Position numbers and translations under genes: made by a program | Source of the DNA: Polycyclovorans sp964425915 | GTDB taxonomy: Bacteria; Pseudomonadota; Gammaproteobacteria; Nevskiales; Nevskiaceae | Assembly: GCA_964425915.1 (NCBI GenBank) | Contig: CAYROO010000006.1 | Coordinates: 62,001 to 126,000, forward strand | Length of the DNA: 64,000 bases | Reading direction: 5' to 3' | Notes under the pieces: generated by a model | Seen by the model: the letters and a program-made list of their open reading frames with translations, nothing else | What the model was told of the DNA's origin: nothing | The model's database searches: none | In this document: positions 53,064 through 61,192 of the stretch, in pieces | Layout: every line of letters starts with the position of its first letter | How positions within the stretch are numbered: position 1 is the stretch's first letter

Positions 53064-54575
53064 ATGGAGTACTTCGTCAAGAGCGGCCATCCCGAAAAGC
53101 AGCGCGTGGCCTGTGTCATCGTCGGGGTCTATGACCGCCGCGCTCTCAGTGAGTCCGCGCAGATTATCGACACCGCCAGTGACGGCCTGCTCTCAACCGT
53201 ACTGCGGCGTGGCGACATGGATGGCAAGACCGGGACCACCCTGATGTTGCACAGCGTGCCCGGCACCTTGGCCGATCGCGTGCTGCTGGTCGGACTGGGC
53301 AAGGAACGCAGCTTTGATGACGCCGCCTACCGCAAGGCACTGGCTTCGGCGGCGCGCGCACTGCGCGGCACCGGCAGCCTCGATGCGGTCAATTACCTGA
53401 CCCATCTGAGTCTCAAGGGCCGCGACACCACCTGGATGCTGCAGCAGGCGGTGATGGTCACCGAAGAAGGCTTCTACCGCATGGACAGCTGCCGTGGCGA
53501 CAAGGCACGCGAAGACCTGTCGCTGCCGAAGCTGGAGCGGCTCACCTTTGACGTGCCCAAGCGCTCGGACGTGCCGGCGGCGGAACGCGGCCTCGCCGAG
53601 GGTCTCGCCATGGCACATGGCATGCGCCTGACCAAGGACCTGGGTAACCTGCCCGGCAACCGCTGCACGCCGACCTATTTGGCCGAGCAGGCGATGGCGC
53701 TGGCGCAGGAATGGCCGATACGCAGCCGGGTGCTGGAACAGTCCGACATGGAAGCCCTCGGCATGGGGGCGCTGCTGTCGGTCTCGCGCGGCTCGCGTCA
53801 GCCGCCCAAGCTGATCCTGATGGAATACCTGCACGGCCAGCCGGATGAGAAGCCGATCGTATTGGTCGGCAAAGGTTTGACCTTCGATGCCGGCGGCATC
53901 TCGATCAAGCCCGCCGCCAAGATGGACGAAATGAAGTTCGACATGTGTGGCGGCGCCACCGTGTTCGGCGTAATGCGCGCCATCAGCGAACTGAAGCTGC
54001 CACTTAACGTGATCGGCGTGGTCCCGGCCTCCGAGAACCTGCCCGACGGCGACGCCAACAAGCCGGGGGACATCGTCACCTCCATGGCCGGCATCACCAT
54101 CGAAGTGCTCAACACCGATGCCGAAGGTCGGCTGATCCTCTGCGACGCCCTCACCTACGCCGAGCGCACCTACGACCCCGCCCTGTGCATTGACATGGCG
54201 ACGCTCACCGGGGCCTGTGTGGTGGCCCTCGGCAGCCCGGCCAGCGCGCTATTCAGCAATCAGAGCTCGCTGGCGCGGCAGTTGCTGGCGGCCGGTGACA
54301 GCAGCGGCGACCGCGCCTGGGAAATGCCCCTGTGGCCGGAGTACGACGAACAGCTCGCCAGCGAGTTCGCCGATGTCGCCAATATCGCCACCAAGGGCGT
54401 TGGCGAAGCCGGTGCCGCCGTGGCGGCAGCCTTCCTGCACCGCTTCACCCGCAAGATGAAGTGGGCGCATCTGGACATCGCCGGCACCGCCTGGACCGGC
54501 AAGAAGGCCAGTGGCCGGCCGGTCCCGCTGCTGACCCAGTTCCTGATCAACCAGGCCAGCCGCGTCGACGGCTGA
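53064..54575 (+). CDS. pepA: Leucyl aminopeptidase PepA (M17)
   Basis: 503 aa. Metal ligands in KGLTFDAGGISIKPAA (Lys270, Asp275) and NTDAEGR (350-356, Asp352, Glu354) are intact. N-terminal macro-like domain precedes. Removes N-terminal residues; PepA can also bind DNA as a Xer accessory and regulator. ATG at 53064 with GAGG five bases ahead; the frame is open further upstream without family similarity. First of pepA-holC-valS. Confidence 0.95.
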   Translation: MEYFVKSGHPEKQRVACVIVGVYDRRALSESAQIIDTASDGLLSTVLRRGDMDGKTGTTLMLHSVPGTLADRVLLVGLGKERSFDDAAYRKALASAARALRGTGSLDAVNYLTHLSLKGRDTTWMLQQAVMVTEEGFYRMDSCRGDKAREDLSLPKLERLTFDVPKRSDVPAAERGLAEGLAMAHGMRLTKDLGNLPGNRCTPTYLAEQAMALAQEWPIRSRVLEQSDMEALGMGALLSVSRGSRQPPKLILMEYLHGQPDEKPIVLVGKGLTFDAGGISIKPAAKMDEMKFDMCGGATVFGVMRAISELKLPLNVIGVVPASENLPDGDANKPGDIVTSMAGITIEVLNTDAEGRLILCDALTYAERTYDPALCIDMATLTGACVVALGSPASALFSNQSSLARQLLAAGDSSGDRAWEMPLWPEYDEQLASEFADVANIATKGVGEAGAAVAAAFLHRFTRKMKWAHLDIAGTAWTGKKASGRPVPLLTQFLINQASRVDG

Positions 54576-54582
54576 GCCGGTC

Positions 54583-55014
54583 ATGACGCGCATCGACTTC
54601 TACATCCTGCCGCCCGGCGTCAGCGACCCCGTGGCCACCGCCTGCCGCCTCTGCGACAAGGCGGTGGCCCAGGGACTGCACCTTTACGTGCAGGCCACCC
54701 CCAGCCTCACCGAGGCGCTGGATGGCGCACTCTGGAGCTTTCGCCAGGGCAGCTTCCTGTCGCACGAGGCCTATCAGGGACAAGCCCTGTCCGCACCTCT
54801 GCCCAAAGTGCTGCTGGGCAGTGTCGAGCCGCCCGAAAGTCACCAGCAAGTGCTGATCAATCTGGGCGAAGAGATTCCCGCCTGGTTCGGTCGCTTCGAG
54901 CGCGTGCTGGAGCTGGTCTATGGCGATGACACCCAGCGCGCAAGGCTGCGCCAACGTTTCAAGACCTATCGCGACCGCGGCTTCCCGCTGCAATCCCACG
55001 AACTGCCGGCCTGA
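54583..55014 (+). CDS. holC: DNA polymerase III chi subunit
   Basis: 143 aa. TRIDFYILPPGVSD at the start, LDGALWSFRQGSFLSHE and the closing VYGDDTQRARLRQRFKTYRDRGF fit HolC. It links the clamp loader to SSB. Between pepA and valS, the usual place. Confidence 0.93.
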   Translation: MTRIDFYILPPGVSDPVATACRLCDKAVAQGLHLYVQATPSLTEALDGALWSFRQGSFLSHEAYQGQALSAPLPKVLLGSVEPPESHQQVLINLGEEIPAWFGRFERVLELVYGDDTQRARLRQRFKTYRDRGFPLQSHELPA

Positions 55015-55030
55015 GCGGCCACACCCCTCC

Positions 55031-57844
55031 ATGGAAAAGACCTTCGACCCCGCCCTCGTGGAAGCCCGCTGGCGCGAGACCTGGGAACAACAAGGCGCCT
55101 ACGCCGCCGGTCGCCACGCCCCCGGCGACGGCCAGCCCTACAGCATCATGATTCCGCCGCCCAACGTCACGGGCACCTTGCACATGGGGCATGCCTTCCA
55201 GCACACCATCATGGATGCGCTGATCCGCCACCAGCGCATGCGCGGACGCGACACCCTCTGGCAGCCGGGCACGGACCACGCTGGCATCGCCACCCAGATG
55301 GTGGTGGAGCGCAACCTCAAACAGGCGGGCGAACCCGGCCGCGCCGAATTGGGTCGCGACAAGTTCCTGGAAAAGGTCTGGGAGTGGAAGCGCTACTCCG
55401 CCGGCACCATTAGCGATCAGATCCGCCGCATGGGCTCCTCGGTGGACTGGTCGCGCGAAGCCTTCACCATGGACCCGGGCTATAACGCCGCCGTCATCGA
55501 GCATTTCGTGCGCCTGCACGAGGCCGGCCTGATCTACCGCGGCAAGCGGCTGGTCAACTGGGATCCGGTGCTGCAGACCGCCATTTCCGACCTGGAAGTG
55601 GTCAGCGAGGAGGAGAAGGGCTTCCTCTGGCACTTCCGCTACCCGCTGGCGGATGGCAGCGGCCATCTGGTGGTGGCGACCACCCGCCCCGAGACCATGC
55701 TGGGCGACACCGCGGTGGCGGTGCACCCCGAGGACGAACGCTACCGGCACCTGGTGGGCCGGATGATCCGGCTACCGCTGTGTGATCGTGAGATTCCCAT
55801 CATCGCTGACGACTACGTCGATCCCGAATTCGGTACCGGCTGCGTCAAGATCACCCCGGCTCATGACTTCAACGACTATCAGGTGGGCCAGCGTCACGGC
55901 CTGCCGATGATCAATGTGCTGACCCGCACGGCGACCCTCACCGACGACGTGCCCGAGGCCTATCGTGGCCTCGACCGCTTCGAGGCCCGCCAGCGCATCG
56001 TGGCCGACTTCGAGGCCCAGGGTCTGCTGGAAAAAGTCCAGGACCACGTCCTCAAGGTGCCGCGTGGTGACCGCACGGGTGTGGTGCTGGAGCCCTGGCT
56101 GACCGACCAATGGTTCGTCGACCTCACCCGCGACACCCTCCCTGACGGCCGCCCCGGCGGTCGTGCCGCCATCACCCGGCCCGCCATCGAGGCGGTGGAA
56201 TCGGGCCGCATGCGCTTCGTCCCGGACAACTGGAAGACCACCTATTTCCATTGGCTGCACAACATCCAGGACTGGTGCATCAGCCGTCAGTTGTGGTGGG
56301 GCCATCGCATTCCTGCCTGGTATGACGAGGCGGGCAACGTTTACGTTGGGCGCAGCGAGGCGGAGGTGCGCGAGAAGTACGCCGCACAGCTCAGCCCTGA
56401 CGCCGCACTGACCCAGGACAACGACGTTTTCGACACCTGGTTCTCCTCCGATATCTGGCCCTTCGCCACCCTCGGCTGGCCCGAGGCCACGCCCGAGCTG
56501 CAGAAGTACTATCCCGGCGCGGTGCTGGTGACCGGCTTCGACATCATCTTTTTCTGGGTCGCCCGGATGATGATGATGGGCCTGTATTTCCAGCAAGAGG
56601 TGCCGTTCCGCGAGGTCTACATCACCGGCCTGGTGCGCGACCCCGAGGGCAACAAGATGTCCAAGTCCAAGGGCAATGTGCTCGATCCCCTGGACGTGGT
56701 TGACGGCATCACGCTCGACGCCCTGCTGGCCAAGCGCACCACCGGGCTGATGCAGCCTGAGATGGCCAAGCGCATCGAGAAGAAGACCCGCAAGGACTAC
56801 CCTGAAGGCATCGCCGCGGTTGGCGTGGATGCCCTGCGCTTCACCTTTGCGGCGCTGGCCACCCAAGGCCGCGACATCCGCTTCGATGCCGCGCGTGCCG
56901 AGGGCTACCGCAACTTCTGCAACAAGATCTGGAACGCCGCACGCTTCGTGCTGATGCAATGCGAAGGCCAGGACACCGGCACCGCCGCCGATGCCGAGGT
57001 GGTGCTCTCCAGTGCCGACCGTTGGATCATCTCGCAGCTGCAGCGGCTGGAGGCCGAAGCCGCCCAGCACTTCGCCGACTACCGATTCGACCTGCTCGCG
57101 GCGGCGCTCTACCAGTTCATCTGGAACGAGTACTGCGACTGGTATCTGGAGCTGTCCAAGCCCGCCCTGCAACAAGGCAGTCCTGCCGAGCAACGCGGTA
57201 CCCGCCGCACCCTGGTGCGCGTGCTGGAAACCGCCCTGCGCCTGCTGCACCCGCTGATGCCCTTCCTCACCGAAGACATCTGGCAACGGGTCGCGCCGCT
57301 GGCCGGCATCGACGGTGGGCTGCTGATGCACCAGCCCTACCCGCAGCCCGATTCGTCACGGCTGGATACCACGGCCGAAGCCGACATCGCCTGGCTCAAG
57401 GCGGTGATTCTCGGCGTGCGCCAGATCCGTGGCGAGATGGACCTGTCGCCGGCCAAGGCCTTGCCGCTGCTGGTGCAGAACGCCACCCCGGCCGACCGTG
57501 ACCGTCTGCAGCGTCTGGACGGCTCGATCCGCTTCCTGGCGCGCATCGACAGCATCGAACAGTTGGATGCCGAAGCGCCGCCGGCAGCCGTCGCGCTCTG
57601 CGGTGAGATGAAGCTGCTGGTGCCGATGGCCGGGCTGATCGACAAGGCCGCCGAACTGGCGCGTCTCGACAAGCAGCTGACCAAGCTGTCCGGCGACCGC
57701 GAGAAGACCGCCACCCGCGTCAATAACCCGAACTTCGGCAAGGCGCCAGCAGCGGTTCAGCAGCAGGCACGAGACCTGCTGGCCCAGCAGGATGCCGACC
57801 TGGCGCGGCTGCGCGAGCAGCGCCAGCGCATCGAGCAACTCTGA
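55031..57844 (+). CDS. valS: Valyl-tRNA synthetase
   Basis: 937 aa class I synthetase. HMGH (51-54, the HIGH site), editing domain CP1 (about 190-350; TTRPETMLGDTAVAVHP), KMSKS at 542-546, anticodon-binding domain and a C-terminal coiled coil (about 870-937). The ATG at 55031 follows holC by 16 bases; the upstream frame is a shadow of holC. Confidence 0.96.
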   Translation: MEKTFDPALVEARWRETWEQQGAYAAGRHAPGDGQPYSIMIPPPNVTGTLHMGHAFQHTIMDALIRHQRMRGRDTLWQPGTDHAGIATQMVVERNLKQAGEPGRAELGRDKFLEKVWEWKRYSAGTISDQIRRMGSSVDWSREAFTMDPGYNAAVIEHFVRLHEAGLIYRGKRLVNWDPVLQTAISDLEVVSEEEKGFLWHFRYPLADGSGHLVVATTRPETMLGDTAVAVHPEDERYRHLVGRMIRLPLCDREIPIIADDYVDPEFGTGCVKITPAHDFNDYQVGQRHGLPMINVLTRTATLTDDVPEAYRGLDRFEARQRIVADFEAQGLLEKVQDHVLKVPRGDRTGVVLEPWLTDQWFVDLTRDTLPDGRPGGRAAITRPAIEAVESGRMRFVPDNWKTTYFHWLHNIQDWCISRQLWWGHRIPAWYDEAGNVYVGRSEAEVREKYAAQLSPDAALTQDNDVFDTWFSSDIWPFATLGWPEATPELQKYYPGAVLVTGFDIIFFWVARMMMMGLYFQQEVPFREVYITGLVRDPEGNKMSKSKGNVLDPLDVVDGITLDALLAKRTTGLMQPEMAKRIEKKTRKDYPEGIAAVGVDALRFTFAALATQGRDIRFDAARAEGYRNFCNKIWNAARFVLMQCEGQDTGTAADAEVVLSSADRWIISQLQRLEAEAAQHFADYRFDLLAAALYQFIWNEYCDWYLELSKPALQQGSPAEQRGTRRTLVRVLETALRLLHPLMPFLTEDIWQRVAPLAGIDGGLLMHQPYPQPDSSRLDTTAEADIAWLKAVILGVRQIRGEMDLSPAKALPLLVQNATPADRDRLQRLDGSIRFLARIDSIEQLDAEAPPAAVALCGEMKLLVPMAGLIDKAAELARLDKQLTKLSGDREKTATRVNNPNFGKAPAAVQQQARDLLAQQDADLARLREQRQRIEQL

Positions 57845-58263
57845 TGCCACTGCTGATCCTGCTCCTGCTGCTGGTCTGTGAAATCAGTCTGTTGGTGAGC
57901 CTGGTGGACGCCGTCGGGGTGATTCCCACCGTGCTGTGGATCCTCTTCAGCGGCTTCCTTGGTCTGTGGCTGATCCGCCGTACGGGACTGAGCGTGATGC
58001 GCCGTATGCAGGAAGCCACTGCCCGCGGCGAGCTGCCGACCACCGATCTGCTCGGCGAGATGCTGCTGCTGCTGGCCGGGCTGCTGTTTCTGCTGCCCGG
58101 CGTGCTGCTGGACCTGCTGGCCTTCGGCGTACTGGCGCTCAGCGGTCTGCGTTTCTGGCTGGCGCGCAAGGTGCAGCAGGGCATGCAGCGGGCACAGCCA
58201 CAGCTGCGCATGCCGGTGACCCTGGAGGGTGAATACCGGCGCCGCGACGAACCGCCGCGCTAA
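57844..58263 (+). CDS. fxsA: FxsA-family membrane protein
   Basis: 139 aa. Hydrophobic helices at about 2-22, 26-45 and 70-98, with LWLIRRTGLSVMRRMQEATARGELP between, as in FxsA. In E. coli it modulates phage exclusion by F PifA. Its ATG shares the last base of the valS stop. Downstream is the tRNA-Thr island site. Confidence 0.85.
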   Translation: MPLLILLLLLVCEISLLVSLVDAVGVIPTVLWILFSGFLGLWLIRRTGLSVMRRMQEATARGELPTTDLLGEMLLLLAGLLFLLPGVLLDLLAFGVLALSGLRFWLARKVQQGMQRAQPQLRMPVTLEGEYRRRDEPPR

Positions 58264-58286
58264 GCCCGCAGCGCCCGCTTCAGCGG

Positions 58287-58315
58287 TTGTGGTGCCCGGA
58301 CCGCCCCCCTATAAT
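58287..58315 (+). promoter_or_regulatory. Promoter of tRNA-Thr
   Basis: TTGTGG (58287-58292), 17 bases, a perfect TATAAT (58310-58315), then a GC-rich discriminator; start expected near 58322. Confidence 0.8.
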
Positions 58316-58332
58316 TCGCGGCCCTCGACGAC

Positions 58333-58411
<79 letters not shown>

Positions 58412-58439
58412 CTCAGGGCATTTCCGTTTTTACAATCCG

Positions 58440-58470
58440 CCCGGATTTTTTCAATCCGGGGGCTTTATTC
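58440..58470 (+). terminator. Terminator-like hairpin after tRNA-Thr
   Basis: 8-bp stem CCCGGATT/AATCCGGG (58440-58447 with 58453-58460), five-base loop, followed by GGCTTTATTC. The T-run is short. It lies inside the island, so the original tRNA terminator was displaced. Confidence 0.6.
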
Positions 58471-58659
58471 TCATTTCGAACTCCGACTCCTCGGGGCCCG
58501 AGACACCGGCTCATCCCTCATTGCCCCAGCATCCATCGGTGGCATCAGACCTGTCGATCGGCTCTATCCAACCCGCCCTATTGAAGAGCACATCGGGGCA
58601 TTGCTCGATGCATGCTCGGCAGCGCGTACGCCATCAAGACCTACCAAGTAGCATGGGCC

Positions 58660-58688
58660 TTGATCTGTACAATTCAGACCGGTACAAA
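58660..58688 (+). promoter_or_regulatory. Promoter of the first island gene
   Basis: TTGATC (58660-58665), 17 bases, TACAAA (58683-58688), 42 bases ahead of the ATG at 58730. Confidence 0.5.
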
Positions 58689-58729
58689 CCGAGCTGAGAG
58701 ATATCAGCGACTTCGGGAGGGATTCAGGG

Positions 58730-59338
58730 ATGGAGCCACTACGCGCCCAAGGGCGTATTCGCCAGCCGCACAAGGAAGAAGACAACCTCTGGGTATGGCT
58801 GTGTGTGATCGGGCCGTTCGTGCTGATCGCAATCGCGGGGGGCACGATGTTCCTGGAGAAGTTGGAACGCCAGCATGCCCAGCAGGTGGCTGTGGAACGC
58901 CAGCAGTCAGCTTTTGAACGTGAGCAGTTGGAAGCCAGGTTAGCGGCCGAGCGGCAGGCCCGAATACACGCACCAGTTAGCACGAGAGCGGCGAATAGTG
59001 CCGCATCGGCTGCCGTTAACCGCTACTACGACAATCGGCCTGCACCGTCTGCACCGCGGGAACCCACCGCGAAAGAACGATACGAGCGCACCGCAGAGAT
59101 CTATCGATCCATGCGGACAACCCCGCCCCCATCATCAAGGCAGACGGTTCAGCAATCGCCGCAGACGGCATCTTCGAGGCCCATCAACAGCATGGGCTGG
59201 GAGTGCAACCATCTAGACCAAGAAAAGGACCGCATTGAGCAGCTGATGCGTGACCACCGATACGCCAATGGTCAGGGATATCGGGATCAGCTGAACACCA
59301 TCTGGGGACGGATGGTGGAGCTGGGGTGTGCGCGTTAG
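58730..59338 (+). CDS. Island protein: single-TM, coiled coil, C-terminal Cys-framed helical domain
   Basis: 202 aa, not recognised as a named family. Short charged N-terminus, one TM helix (about 20-41), a Gln/Glu/Arg-rich coiled coil (about 43-78), a Pro/Ser/Thr-rich linker (about 80-155), and a C-terminal helical domain (about 157-200) bounded by two cysteines (ECNHLDQEKDRIEQLM ... VELGC) that could form a disulphide if periplasmic. GGGAGG lies nine bases ahead of the ATG. Its stop is one base from the convergent SRAP gene. The domain recalls short C-terminal helical domains in secreted Xanthomonadales proteins (from memory). Function unknown. Confidence 0.7.
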   Translation: MEPLRAQGRIRQPHKEEDNLWVWLCVIGPFVLIAIAGGTMFLEKLERQHAQQVAVERQQSAFEREQLEARLAAERQARIHAPVSTRAANSAASAAVNRYYDNRPAPSAPREPTAKERYERTAEIYRSMRTTPPPSSRQTVQQSPQTASSRPINSMGWECNHLDQEKDRIEQLMRDHRYANGQGYRDQLNTIWGRMVELGCAR

Positions 59339-59339
59339 C

Positions 59340-59981
59340 TCAGCTCTTTGACCGGGCAACCTTGGGAGCGGGTTCGGCTGTCATCGCGTCGGGGTCCATG
59401 GGTTGCAACAGCACTCGACGGTCGGCATCGGAGCGTGCATTCAGCCAGTCGTCCCAGGTGTCATCGTCCAGCACGACCACGGACCGCTTTTCATCTTCCG
59501 GTGCGTGAAACCGGGACATCAAGGGGTGATCGGTGGCATTGATGGTGAGCATTGAGAAGGACCATGCGCAGATACCCGGGTCGTCCAGTCGACGCTCCCA
59601 GATCCCAGCCAGGCCGAACATGCGGCCATCGGCCCGGGAGATCCGCCAACGTACCGGCTTGCCGGTTTCGTAGTTAGGTTCGTAGAAGCCCATGACCGGA
59701 ATCACCGCCAGCTGCCCTTGGCGCCATGCGCTTCGGTAGCTCGGCTTGCTGGCAACGGTCTCGCTACGGGCGTTGTACGTGCAGCGTGCCAGATCGGGCT
59801 TGGCCCAGTGTGGGACCAAGCCGAAGGAGCCGTACTGGAAAGAACGAGGATCTAGGCTGGTGACGACAGGGCCGGCTTGCCCTGGGTAGACCTCGGAACG
59901 CTCAAGCGCTCTAGATGCGGCAATCTGCAGACCCCAGAGGATGAGGGTTTCGGGGCTGGGGGGTTGGTAGTTGGCGCACAC
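59340..59981 (-). CDS. SRAP-domain abasic-site-binding protein (YedK/HMCES family)
   Basis: 213 aa. Starting at the GTG at 59981 places cysteine at position 2, which in YedK/HMCES becomes the N-terminal nucleophile that crosslinks to abasic sites in single-stranded DNA. The other catalytic positions are present: Asn70 in NARSET, Glu101 in GFYE and His159 in RFHAPEDEKRSVVVL (compare YedK Asn75, Glu105, His160). The longer open frame from an upstream ATG would bury Cys2 and is rejected. No strong ribosome site precedes the GTG. It is in the integrase-less island, likely transcribed with the small gene 65 bases upstream. SRAP proteins are common on mobile elements. Confidence 0.88.
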   Translation of the reverse strand: MCANYQPPSPETLILWGLQIAASRALERSEVYPGQAGPVVTSLDPRSFQYGSFGLVPHWAKPDLARCTYNARSETVASKPSYRSAWRQGQLAVIPVMGFYEPNYETGKPVRWRISRADGRMFGLAGIWERRLDDPGICAWSFSMLTINATDHPLMSRFHAPEDEKRSVVVLDDDTWDDWLNARSDADRRVLLQPMDPDAMTAEPAPKVARSKS

Positions 59982-60046
59982 TAAGCTGGTGAAGATGATC
60001 AATATAGTCAACAACGACAAACGATCGGCGGAGAGCAAATAAAAGA

Positions 60047-60316
60047 CTAATAATGACCGAATTCGTTTACGTCTATTTTGTTTTTCGCCTTATTAACGAT
60101 TGCCTCGGTTAAATCCACTACAGTCGATTCGCCGGAGGCAGAATCAGACTCAGTAACCACATCGCCCACACCGAGACCGTCTCTAGCTATGAAAAGACGA
60201 ACTTCACGAGTTTCCATTACTCTGAAAATAAGCATTTCATACACCAGCCCGCGTGAATGATGGAGCTTTTCTTCTACTGGCAACATATGAGTAAACACTA
60301 AATTATCTCGCTTCAA
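60047..60316 (-). CDS. Small AT-rich island protein of unknown function
   Basis: 89 aa from a TTG at 60316; an ATG at 60286 is an alternative start (79 aa). Sequence is mixed alpha/beta with no signal peptide or TM: MLIFRVMETREVRLFIARDGLGVGD then an acidic serine-rich loop. Surrounding DNA is much lower in GC than the rest of the window (32 percent at 60361-60420), and codon use is unlike the neighbours. A promoter lies just upstream. No family recognised. Confidence 0.5.
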   Translation of the reverse strand: MKRDNLVFTHMLPVEEKLHHSRGLVYEMLIFRVMETREVRLFIARDGLGVGDVVTESDSASGESTVVDLTEAIVNKAKNKIDVNEFGHY

Positions 60317-60330
60317 CCAATTGTACCTTA

Positions 60331-60359
60331 ACTATGCCCTGGAGAGGGCAATAAATCAA
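60331..60359 (-). promoter_or_regulatory. Promoter of the leftward island genes
   Basis: Minus strand: TTGATT (60359-60354), 17 bases, CATAGT (60336-60331). The predicted start is within 10 bases of the TTG at 60316, so either a leaderless start or the ATG at 60286 is used. The spacer contains the GCCCT/AGGGC hairpin. The rest of 60360-60563 is AT-rich and shows no gene. Confidence 0.5.
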
Positions 60360-60563
60360 GCCCCGAGAATAAACTAAATATTATCGGAATAATAAGTTGC
60401 GCAGTGAAAAGCAATTTAAAAAATAAGTGGCATGCCGCTCGGTTGACCCTTGCAGTCAACGCATGACGACGAGCGCGGGACCCATAGAGCATTGATGAGT
60501 CGAAACTGAACGCTAACTCATTGTTTTGATTAACAAAGAGAAATAATGAGACGCGCCGAAAAA

Positions 60564-60613
60564 GATTCGTAATCAGTAGGTCGCAGGTTCGATTCCTGTT
60601 CCCGGCACCACTT
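60564..60613 (+). repeat. Island attachment repeat, right copy (attR)
   Basis: Exact 50-base copy of 58362-58411, the 3' part of tRNA-Thr with CCA and three more bases. It lacks the 5' half, so it is not a gene. Its last two bases form part of the stop codon of the lytic transglycosylase gene. Confidence 0.92.
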
Positions 60614-61190
60614 ATCGCACCGTCCACCGCGCCGATAACGCCCGCGTAACCAGGGCCGGATATTTGGGCCGGCCATAGCTGCCGTTGTAGCGGGCCAGGG
60701 CCGGCAGCAGGTTGCCTTTCTCGCGGTCCAGATAGTGGCGCAGGATGGTGCAGCCGTAGCGCAGGTTGGTTTGCACATCGAACAGATTGTCGTCCGGCCG
60801 CCCCAGTTCCTTGAGCCAGAACGGCATCACTTGCATCAGGCCCAGTGCGCCTGCGTGGGAGATGGCGAAGCGGTCGAAGCGCGACTCGACATCGATCACC
60901 GCCAGCACCAGTTCCGGCGCCAGCCGGGCACGACGGGCTTCGGCATGAACCAGTCGCAGCAGCTCCAGACGGTCCTCGTCATGCGGCATGAAGCGTTCGA
61001 GCCGGGCGGACATGTCCATGAGCCACACTTCGGCATCGAAGCGATGCGGAAAGCTGTCGGCCTCGGACACCGCGGCCATCAGCGCGGCGCGCAGTGCCGG
61101 GTCAGGATCGAGTGTCGCCTGCGGCTGCGCGGAGGCCGCCGTGCCGAGGCACAGTGCCAACCACACCGTGGCGAGCCTGACCCAGGCCAT
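60612..61190 (-). CDS. Lytic transglycosylase (SLT domain)
   Basis: 192 aa. Signal peptide (about 1-21, ASA-Q), short helical region, then an SLT/lysozyme-like domain with the catalytic glutamate in AVIDVESRFDRFAISHAGALGLMQVMP and NLRYGCTILRHYL. Cleaves peptidoglycan to anhydromuropeptides. Complete at both ends; its TAA stop overlaps attR by two bases, so before the island arrived it ended next to tRNA-Thr. The ATG is 3 bases past the proS stop. Confidence 0.9.
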   Translation of the reverse strand: MAWVRLATVWLALCLGTAASAQPQATLDPDPALRAALMAAVSEADSFPHRFDAEVWLMDMSARLERFMPHDEDRLELLRLVHAEARRARLAPELVLAVIDVESRFDRFAISHAGALGLMQVMPFWLKELGRPDDNLFDVQTNLRYGCTILRHYLDREKGNLLPALARYNGSYGRPKYPALVTRALSARWTVR

Positions 61191-61192
61191 GC

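Larger units (their letters stand above)
58412..58729. other. Left end of the tRNA-Thr island without a gene
   Basis: 318 bases with no supported coding frame. They hold the tRNA terminator hairpin (58440-58460) and a promoter for the first island gene (58660-58688). No integrase remnant or inverted terminal repeat is visible. Confidence 0.7.

Noticed and set aside
55772..57331. 519-aa minus-strand frame
   Set aside because: Antisense shadow of valS; composition His/Gly/Val-rich as expected from the reverse frame, no family features.
58412..60563. Search for an integrase, excisionase or replication gene in the island
   Set aside because: None of the frames has tyrosine or serine recombinase motifs; reported as absent.
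60328..60627. 99-aa minus-strand frame with GNRNRTCDLLITN at its N-terminus
   Set aside because: Those residues are the antisense reading of the tRNA 3' half in attR, a known source of spurious proteins; the rest is AT-rich non-coding DNA.
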